This document shows positions 56,086 to 64,000 of a stretch of 64,000 bases of DNA, one piece after another. A program made the position numbers and the translations under genes. Source of the stretch: Boletus sp. NGJ (taxonomy: Eukaryota; Basidiomycota; Agaricomycetes; Boletales; Boletaceae). Each line of letters begins with the position of its first letter. Position 1 is the first letter of the stretch. A model generated the notes under the pieces. It was not told where the DNA came from, made no database searches, and saw only the letters and a list, made by a program, of their open reading frames with translations. The stretch spans positions 372,001 to 436,000 of the forward strand of contig JAGTXK010000087.1 of NCBI GenBank assembly GCA_019096195.1, read 5' to 3'.

Positions 56086-56708
56086 ATGGACCACGACATG
56101 CCCCCCATGTGTTCCATGAATATGCTCTGGAACACCCAAATCGTCGACACATGCATCGTCTTTCCTTCCTGGCACATCCACTCCAACGCTCAGTTCGTCC
56201 TCTCGTTTGCCGCTCTCGTCCTCCTCAGCGTCCTGTACGAATACCTCCGTCTCTTCCAAACCAACGTGGACGTGCGGATCCGAGAAAAGGTGAACAAGGG
56301 AAGGAGAGCTGCCACTCCCGTCAGCGGGCGGAGTACGCCTGACCGCGGGAGGGAAGATACGGGATTACTGAGTGGGAGAAGTGCGAAATATCCTGGGTGA
56401 GCTGCGATAACAAAGAAAGCGCGTTCGTGTGCTGACCTCGTTCTGATAGGAGAGCGGCGATCCCCGTGCACTATCGTACGTTGCGCGCCGTCTTGTACGG
56501 TACTTCAGTGCTGTTGTCGTGTTTCCTCATGCTGGTGTTCATGACCTACAACGTGCGTCGTCAAATCATTCACTCTCGTGTCGTCGTTGGTTTCTGAAAT
56601 CCGTCCCAGGCATACCTTATCTTTGCGGTCGTCGCCGGCGCTGCCATCGGGCATTTTCTCTTTAGCGGATTCGTAGAGTCGGAGAGCAAGGGCGCCTCGT
56701 GTCATTAG
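56086..56708 (+). CDS. CTR-family copper transporter
   Basis: A high-affinity Cu(I) importer that works as a trimer in the plasma or vacuolar membrane. The start MDHDMPPMCSMNMLWNTQ is Met-rich, the usual outer copper-collecting tail. TM1 is NAQFVLSFAALVLLSVLYEY. A cytosolic loop (VNKGRRAATPVSG, SGRSAKYPG) leads through an intron to VHYRTLRAVLYGTSVLLSCF with the MxxxM motif MLVFM in TM2. After a second intron comes AYLIFAVVAGAAIGHFLF, with the GxxxG packing motif in TM3. The end SKGASCH holds a Cys-His. Length about 165 residues, normal for fungal Ctr proteins. Strong promoter signal nearby, consistent with copper-regulated expression, but no copper-response element was identified. Confidence 0.92.
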
Positions 56709-56854
56709 TGTACGTTACAACAATGTTGGAAGGATCCTCCCATTTCATGTATACACATTCTTACCTCGTATTCTGGATTTTGTTTATTTGGAACCATAGC
56801 GACAACATGGACGCATTGTGAGAGTAAAAAAAAAAAATTGTACAAGGAGTCCAT

Positions 56855-58042
56855 CTATGACTTCATCTCTGCATCTGCGTCCTTTTTCGCCAGATCATGC
56901 GCCTTGAGGAGGGCATCGATCTCGGATGGCTTGTATACCTTTGCCTTTGGTTGCTTGGCTACCTCGTCGTACGTCAATACGGCAAATTCCACTGTATAAC
57001 CCGACCGTCAATGAATCAGTGCCATGCTCAGCAAGGACGAGACTGACGTTTCTCGCTCCCCAAGGTGGTACTGTCCATGGTCCTGCTCATCACCCTCAGA
57101 ACGAGTCCGATGGCCTCGTCGACACCAATGTCGTCTTTATACTCTTGTTTGAGAAGGCTTTGGGCAGTTCCGTTGTTCGCGCCAATGCTGGTTGCTTTCC
57201 ACCCGGAATAGTTGCCTGAAGGGTCTGAATGGTACAGCTGGAAGCGATAGTGTGGGTCATATCCAGCATAGAGGAGGGAGACACCAAAGGGTCGAAGACC
57301 TGGAAAGGAAAGCTGTGGAGGGAATGAAGCGGGTGCGCGAGCGTGGACATACCACCGTATTGAGTGTACCCTTGTTTCATGTCGCAAAGCCGCTGCGCGA
57401 GCAACTCGACGGGTATATCTTCGTTGTACTGCAGCAAATGTTTCTGCGCCACTATCCGCGCAAAGTTGACGAGCGAGTTGGCATCGGACGTGATCCCAGC
57501 GACACCACCAATCACGTTTCTGTATCCGACGAGATCCGCGACCACAAGTGTCAGCGGGGACCGTGTGTCAAAGGAAAGGGACGCACGAGTTGAGCAGGAA
57601 CATCTTTTCCCCGCTGCCGCCGTACCCACCACCTTCTTTTGCGATGGAGAGATCGAGGAGCTTGCCTGTGATACGTTTTTCGGCGGCAAGGACGACGCCG
57701 TCTTTGGCGAGGACACCGAGGACGGTGCCAGCGTGCGAGATGGCTTCCATCGCATACTCGACTGTGAAGGCGGTGATCGTGCTCTAGCGCAGTTGATGGG
57801 AGAGATGAGACGGACGTACTCTGATATAGGCGACCTGTGGGATAGAAATGAGCATGTCGTTGGTTGTGAGGATGATCAAGGACGTACCCTCTGGGGAGAA
57901 TATCGTCGTTCGGCCTGTAGATGATCGAGTTAGTCGTTGTATATAGAGAGGGATATTACGCACTGTCGTATCTTCTGGCCTGGAGAGGTCAACGAGTTCC
58001 ATTAGCTATGAGTTGAGTTGAATGTGAATTGGAGCATACCAT
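56855..58042 (-). CDS. PRE9: 20S proteasome subunit alpha 3
   Basis: An alpha-ring subunit of the 20S proteasome (yeast Pre9, human PSMA4). The first exons are tiny: ATG alone, then ARRYDS, then RTTIFSPEG, then [20 protein letters not shown]. Exons 5 onward give [120 protein letters not shown] and [20 protein letters not shown]. The C terminus is charged ([15 protein letters not shown]). The N-terminal intron phases (0, 1, 1, 1) all check. Head-to-head with YSH1, 179 bases apart. Confidence 0.92.
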
Positions 58043-58221
58043 GGTTGTCGTTGAGAGATTCAGTCAGTGACGCGTACTCGGGCGTACGCGTCGCGCAAGG
58101 ACAACTCGGTAATTACCGACTGCTCTTCGTCAACGACCATATCTTGTTCTTTGTGTTTTCGAGCGATTCGCAATAAGTTGTAAGAGAATCATCATCCCCA
58201 CCAACCACCGTTTCCGCAGCA
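58043..58221. promoter_or_regulatory. 179-base bidirectional promoter between PRE9 and YSH1
   Basis: Short intergenic region between outward start codons of two housekeeping genes. No TATA box; a cagtgacgcgtactcgggcg segment near 58,066 is GC-rich. A shared regulator is possible but not shown. Confidence 0.5.
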
Positions 58222-60876
58222 ATGTCAGACCGACCTACTTTACGACTGACACCCCTTGGTGCTGGCCAGGAAGTCGGCAGATCCTGTGTTGTGCTACAGT
58301 ACCACGACAAAACTGTCGTTTGTGATGCAGGGATCCATCCCGGTCACTCTGGAATGGCAACTCTGCCCTTTGTGGATTATCTGGACTGGAGCACCGTCGA
58401 CGCTATACTGATCACGCAGTACGTCGAGGGGTCATTTCGTTCTGACTGTGTTGGTATCTTACTATCTCTAGCTTTCATCTTGACCATGTGGGCGCACTGA
58501 CGTACATTACGGAGAAGGTCGAGTGAGGAGCGTGTTGCATGACCTATTGACTCTGACATGTCCATAGACCAATTTCAGACAAGGAAACGGCAAAGTCTAC
58601 ATGACTCACCCCACGAAAGCGGTGTACAAACTCGTGATGCAGGACCTTCTCAGTGCCAAGTGCGTCGTCAACTTGATTCTCTTGTCTTGTTCCTAACCGA
58701 GGGCTCAAGTCTGTCTTCTCTTGGGAGCCTCTTTACGACCACCGAGGTATCCCAGTCATTATCTTCTATCATCCCAGTATCAGTGCATCAGCAGGTTTCG
58801 CCGTGTCCCGGCGTCTCATTCACACCCTACCATGCAGGACACGTTCTCGGCGCTTGCATGTACATGATCGACATCCTAGGCATCAAAAGCCTATACACTG
58901 GCGACTACTCTCGCGAAGAAGACCATCACTTGGTGAAGGCGGAAATCCCCCCCCATCCGACCCGACGTGCTCATCGTCGAAAGCACCCACGGCATCATGC
59001 GCACCATTGGGACAAGGGCAGAGAAAGAGCTGCGATTTACGACGCTCGTACATGCGGTTCTCCGACGCGGTGGACATGTGTTGCTGCCCGTATTCGCGCT
59101 CGGGACGGCGCAGGAGTTACTTCTCATCTTGGAGGCGTATTGGGAGGACCATCCTGACCTGCATTCTGTCCCGATCTATTATACGTCGAGTCTTGCGCGA
59201 AAGTGCATGGCTGTGTATCAGACCCATGTACATGCGATGAACGCCAACATTCGATCGCGATTTGCCAAGAGGGAGAATCCTTTTGTGTTCAAGTACGTCT
59301 CTTGGGCGCGCTTGTGTATCGTGTTCATAGATTCCCGCAGACATGTCTCGAGTGTTCCCCCGCAGCGGGGCTGGATGCAGATAATCGCTCAGGGCCCTCC
59401 TTGTGTCGTACTCGCAAGTCCTGGATTTATGGACTCTGGTAGCAGCCGAGAACTACTTGAACTTTGGGCCCCGGAACCTCGGAATGGTCTCGTCATTACC
59501 GGATACTCTATTGAAGGTACCTTGGCCAAGGTAAGTGGTCTTCGTGGTTGCAGAGCGTTCATAGTAATTGTTAGAACGTGTACTTTACTTGCAACGCAAT
59601 GTATATACTCATTGATTCTGCTCGAGTGACTCTAAATCATCCATCTCACCCTACTGATTCGCAGGGCATTCTCAACGAGCCCGACGAAATCTTGTCGTTG
59701 AAAGGTGGACGGATCCCACGCAAGCTCTCAGTTGACAGTCTATCCTTCAGCGCCCACGTCGACTACTCGCAGAACTCGGAATTCATCGAACTCGTCGACG
59801 CAGAGCATGTGGCAAGTGAAACATTGTTCGCAAGGCAATCGTAAAGTGATGTCCTTTCTAGGTCCTGGTTCACGGGGAGAAAACCACCATGGGACGTTTG
59901 CACGCAGCTATGGAGGGTCGGTACGAAGAGCGAGGGATCGACCGCAAAGTTTACACTCCCGGAAATCTCGAGACATTGGAGCTCTCGTTTCGACATGGGC
60001 GCATCGTGCAAGTCCGTTTTTTTTCGTCCGATTCTAGCGTGTTGGGGGTAACATTCATGCTAGGTCGTCGGGAAGGCTTGCGACCAAGGTACCAAGGGAA
60101 GGTGACATCTTATCTGGCTTGTTCGTCGCGAAGAAGGATTGCTCCTATACACTCGTCGATGCACAGGACCTCGATAAATTTACAGGATTGAAACATCCCT
60201 GTCGTGACACAGAAACAGAGGCTCGTGATAGGTGTCGCTTGGGAGTTGGTGCGATGGCACCTGGAGGGAATGTTTGGAAAAATCGAGGAGCGAGTGGACA
60301 GAGACCTGGTGAAAACGATAAGGGTTTGCATTCATGTGAAAATCGACGGGAACGTTCGCTGATGGTGACCAAGGTGCTGAAGATGGTGGACGTGAAGCAG
60401 ACGGGAGAGGACGAAGTGACGCTGGAATGGGAATCGAGCGCCAACAATGACATGGTCGCTGATGCGACGCTGGCTCTGTTAGCGGGTATGGACAAGAGCC
60501 TGGCGTCGGTCAAGTGTAAGATTTTATTTTATTTTTCGTGTGGTGTTTCGGTAACTGTCTGTAGTGACAAGCTTGCACGCGCATGTCCACGCGGACGGGT
60601 CTGCGCAGACCGACAAGATCGGTTGGTTCCTCGAGGCCCACTTTGGCGACGTGGAGTTGCAGGACACCGTCTTGGTCGTCCGTGTCGACGAGGAGGAAGC
60701 ACACGTCAATTTGACGTCGTCGGTGCGTCGTCAAGTTGGGGCGAGTGCGTGTGTTGATTGGGCATTATAGGTGGTGACTTGCGTGAGTGATACGCTTTAG
60801 ACGGCGCGTCGAGTCGGTGCTTGAGATGGCAGAGCTGACTGTGCGATCGCTGGACGAGCAAGCGGGTGTGTTGTAA
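58222..60876 (+). CDS. YSH1: polyadenylation endonuclease Ysh1/CPSF-73
   Basis: The metallo-beta-lactamase/beta-CASP endonuclease that cuts pre-mRNA before polyadenylation. The start MSDRPTLRLTPLGAGQEVGR leads to VVCDAGIHPGHSGMATLPFV and the metal motif HFHLDHVGALTYITEK, whose first His codon is split by an intron. Later: TPYHAGHVLGACMYMIDI, YTGDYSREEDHHL, LIVESTHG, HVLLPVFALGTAQELLLILE, PIYYTSSLARKCMAVYQTHV, CVVLASPGFMDSGSSRELLE, VITGYSIEGTLAK, RKLSVDSLSFSAHVDYSQNS, VHGEKTTMGRLHAAMEG and LFVAKKDCSYTLVDAQDLD. The C-terminal CPSF100-binding half follows to SAQTDKIGWFLEAHFGDVEL. The very end is uncertain: an extra T near 60,798 puts the expected RRVESVLEMAELTVRSLDEQ out of frame, so the protein either stops about 30 residues early or uses an unusual splice there. 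I give the longer end. Confidence 0.88.
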
Positions 60877-61035
60877 TTAAGACTAGGGTACAATGGGGAG
60901 AGTATTTGGCTATGTTTGTATTGAGCGGTGTGGCTGGCATGAGGCAGATCGAACATGAACATGAACTTTGCGAGTTTATGACCGTATCTTGAACGTTTGA
61001 ACTCCTGCGATACCTCTCTTCCTTTTATCTTTATC

Positions 61036-64000
61036 ATGTCTTTCGCCGACGCTACCTCAGAGTCTCTCAGACCAATCCTCCTTCGCTCAAGCACCCCTGG
61101 TCAGTCCTCCTTGCATTCACCACCCCATCCGCGCACTCACACTTCTTTTCTCGTAGCTCCCAACGAGAAAGGTATACTTTTCATCACTCATACGTCCTCC
61201 CTCACTCACCATTGTCGTCAAGTTCTACTCTACCTAGAGGGTCTCCGAGAATCACAAACGATCAGTTCTCCCAACTCTTCTGGTCTTCCCAACCTCCCTA
61301 TGCCGTCCCTCGGGGCTCAGCGCTCTCGGGCACGATCAGGATTTCGATGACATAAATTCAAACGTGCAAGACGGTCGCAAAACGGACATCTCCGTCGCTG
61401 GTCGCCCACCCGTCGTGAGTATCCATTGCTCCTCCTTTGCTTCTCTCGGCGTTCGCGCAGTCTTTAACGACGTGTTCATAGCATCAACCTGGTCCCCATG
61501 ACCCGCCAGGTCCTCACTACGAGTCTTTTGGTTCTGGCCCTTCCTTTGGCAACTTTGGCCCACTCCCAGATCATGCCCCTCACAACGGTGGTCCCGCCTG
61601 GGCGAACTCATGGGAGGTACGTTCCGATCCATCCGGCTTCTTTTCTTGTCACGTCATACGAACCCCGTGCTCATGACACACCGATTTCCTAGTCCCAAGT
61701 CAATGGTACAACGTTTACCGGTGCCGGAGTCCCTCTTCCTACTTCCGTCGCTTCTCCGGTAACGGTGCCGTTGCATATCAACGTGGAACCTCCTTCGACC
61801 TCGAGTGGTTCAAAGTCGCATTCGCGTTCCCACTTGAGCGCTGCACAGTACAAGCCTCAGAAATCTGTCGTTTCCGTTGTCGACAGCGAGTCTCGTGAAA
61901 CAGTCACCGCACGTGGAGTATGTCACATACTGTCACGACTTGTGTGCTATATCTAACTTGCTTCCTTCTCACAAGCAAATAAAGACCTCGAGCAAGGCCC
62001 GCAGCACTGCCCCCGAAGAGCCGCCTATGTCACCCTCACGACGGTCCCGTGCCGGTTCCAAATCACACTCCCAGTCCCGCGCTGGAACCGATTATCCTCC
62101 TTTGCCACCCAGTACGCTGCTAAGTCCGTCTGGACGGACAAGCCAGCTCCCGACATCCCCACGTTCGCACCACCGTGCACCTAGTATATCTCCTTCTGAT
62201 TCGCCAAGCCAAGCGCCTCTAAAGGCGATGCGCAAAGCTTACCACGAAGAAAGGCAAAAGCTCCGTTCGGTCGTCACCACGTCCCAAGTGAACGATGAGG
62301 CTGTCGCGTCGAAACATGGCAGCCCTACGATTATGCCCGGAACCCCCATGTCACCTTCGCATCAAAGCAGGCCTTTCTCACCCTACCGTCATGCCCCCAC
62401 GAACGAGGATCTCCTCTACGCTGCATCTGCTGCGGCTGCACAGACCCAGAAAGCGGGGTCTCAGATCGGCTCTCAAGTGGCTTCGCAAGTTCATTCACAG
62501 GTGAATGGTGGGGGAAGCAAGATCTCGCATGCTTCACAGCATACACACATCACCCAGCAATCTCATCATACACAGTTGACGCAGCGCACTCATCATTCTC
62601 GCCACTCTCATTCTCAGCGTTCTCAAACTCCCGGTGACGACGACGGTGCAGCTACTCCCACGCCTTCGCGTCCTCCCTCCCCCTCTTTCTCGCTGAACGC
62701 AGCCGAAGAGGAAATGGTGGCTCAGGCGCTAGCCGCACGTGGTGCTGGTGATCGCACGTCATATGCGCCGAGTACTTTGGAACCTGAGGTTGTGAACTCT
62801 CACTTCCATGATATGGACCTTTGTATTCTTCTCCATCAGATGGACGATCTAAACACGCACGAGGTCGTCAAAAAGGCTCTCCGTAAAGCTGTTCGACAGC
62901 GTGTGAAGAGGTTGGGTATGAAGCACGATGCCGAGGTATCAATGCTCTTTCTTTTTCAAAGTTTCCAACATTTATCATGTTTTCTCAGTCGATCAAGCAG
63001 TATCGTAAGTCGTTCCATGACCACGACCCCAGTGTCCACCTCGACGGGGACTGGGAACCTACAATCCCGGTAAGTACGCTCTGAATTATGCTTTGTCGTC
63101 CATATGTTCAGCCCATTGTTCAGCAGGAGCCTCCTGAGTGGGCCAAAGAATTGATAAGTGGAATGATCAAGATGCACGAGCGCCTTGACGTCTTGAGCCC
63201 TCAGTCTTTCAATGCATCTATTCCACCTCGCAGCCAGCAGTCGTATGCCGAATCCTCCGATTCACATCAGCAGTACCGCGGTGGGGACACCGAGTACACT
63301 GAAGGCGGTGACCAATACGGACAGACGCCTCGTACGCAGACTGTCAACATCAACACGCAAGTGGCAAGCACGACGGCCGAGTCGATGTACCAAGCTAACG
63401 AGACTGAAATAGTTGGTGAGTGGTGATAAGCGGGTTTGTGAGGCACATTCTCATGATAGCTACTCCGCGCAGACGAGTATACCACTGGCGAGAACAGCAC
63501 TCAGCGATTCGGAGCACACACCTTGATGGGAGGCCGTGAATTTTTGAGCACGGATCGTGATGACTCTCCTGGACAACAATTCCTAGAAGAAGAGTTGTAT
63601 AAATTGAGAGTGAAGCCTGGAGGAAGCCAATCCGCGGTCACCCACAAAACATGGGAAGTCGCCCGAGACGATCAAGAGGAGTACGAGGTGGGCCAGGGTG
63701 CGTTTACCGAGTCCGGTCTCCCAGAGATTCCGGACAGCGGTAACTATACCGAGCGCCGAATCCCATCTCCTCCCTTGCCACCCATCCCACAAGAAGGGAA
63801 CAGACGGGATCTTGTTCCTTCACAAAACTCGCAGCTATGGAACTCTGGGCATGAGTCTACTGAAGCGGCGCCACCGCCGTGGCAACGCATTCACCAACGA
63901 TTGCTCAATTGGGCTATCATCTGGCCAATGAGCGAAATTGATGGGGCCCTCAAGAGCACCACTCGAGGACAACAGGTAGATGAGGTCGCTTTGAGCGTTT
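61036..64000 (+). CDS. uncharacterised Ser/His/Gln-rich protein, runs off right edge
   Basis: I do not recognise the family. The start is MSFADATSESLRPILLRSS. Several short exons follow and the reading frame is not fully resolved near 61,200-61,500. Then come a long Ser/Pro part (HSRSHLSAAQYKPQKSVVS), an Ala/Gln stretch (YAASAAAAQTQKAGSQIGSQ), and a His/Ser/Gln run (HTHITQQSHHTQLTQRTHHS). A conserved-looking helical block is next: LNAAEEEMVAQALAARGAG, DLCILLHQMDDLNTHEVVKK and ALRKAVRQRVKRLGMKHDAE. After further introns come YRKSFHDHDPSVHLDGDWEP, EWAKELISGMIKMHERLDVL, FLEEELYKLRVKPGGSQSAV and WQRIHQRLLNWAIIWPMSEI at the right edge. The last part, with INGALK-like and QQVDEVALS sequence, looks folded. 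It is probably a cytosolic scaffold-like protein. Confidence 0.6.

Overview
The window is nuclear DNA from a filamentous basidiomycete, most likely an Agaricomycete. Genes are dense and broken by many introns of about 45-80 bases with GT(A/G)NGT donors and short branch-AG tails. Most products look like core fungal housekeeping proteins (Dcc1, Ssl1, Nar1, Erg8, ferrochelatase, Tlg2, Pre9, Ysh1, Chz1). Others, such as the DUF262 protein, the DUF6593-like protein and several Ser/Pro-rich proteins, are of types I associate with basidiomycetes. I saw no rRNA, tRNA, CRISPR array or recognisable transposon or viral element. Family assignments were made by reading translations and recalling families. 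Exon joins were checked by hand for frame and GT-AG (or GC-AG) ends, and no database search was possible.

Layout. 1-20 kb: the 5' part of a Ser/Pro-rich protein (leftward, runs off the edge), a flavin-reductase-like oxidoreductase, an iron-type alcohol dehydrogenase, a mitochondrial-type cation diffusion transporter, the cohesion factor DCC1, a DUF262 protein, a NIPA-type Mg transporter head-to-head with a Tcp11-domain protein, the TFIIH subunit SSL1, and an uncharacterised disordered protein. 20.2-28.7 kb: three near-identical copies of a CPA1/NHA-type Na+/H+ antiporter in alternating orientation (minus, plus, minus), with a fourth C-terminal scrap at one junction. The middle copy carries two frame disruptions; the outer two read through. 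28.7-38 kb: bleomycin hydrolase, a paraoxonase-like lactonase, a gene-poor 3 kb stretch, and the t-SNARE TLG2. 38-49 kb: a tiny cysteine-rich protein spread over five exons, NAR1, a PL14 polysaccharide-lyase fragment, an AVT/SLC38 amino-acid transporter, ERG8, ferrochelatase, and a PY-motif protein. 49-64 kb: a HAC1-like bZIP factor, the H2A.Z chaperone CHZ1, a DUF6593-like protein, gluconokinase, a CTR copper transporter, proteasome alpha-3 (PRE9) head-to-head with the polyadenylation nuclease YSH1, and a Ser/His-rich protein running off the right edge.

The genes do not form one pathway. Three themes are visible: metal and ion handling (NIPA, CDF, CTR, the NHA cluster, ferrochelatase, NAR1), nuclear maintenance and RNA (DCC1, SSL1, CHZ1, YSH1), and isolated metabolic enzymes. 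The most unusual feature is the alternating-orientation antiporter triplication. Next in interest are the microexons of 5, 9 and 13 bases in three genes, the DUF262 protein, and the uncharacterised cysteine-rich miniature protein.
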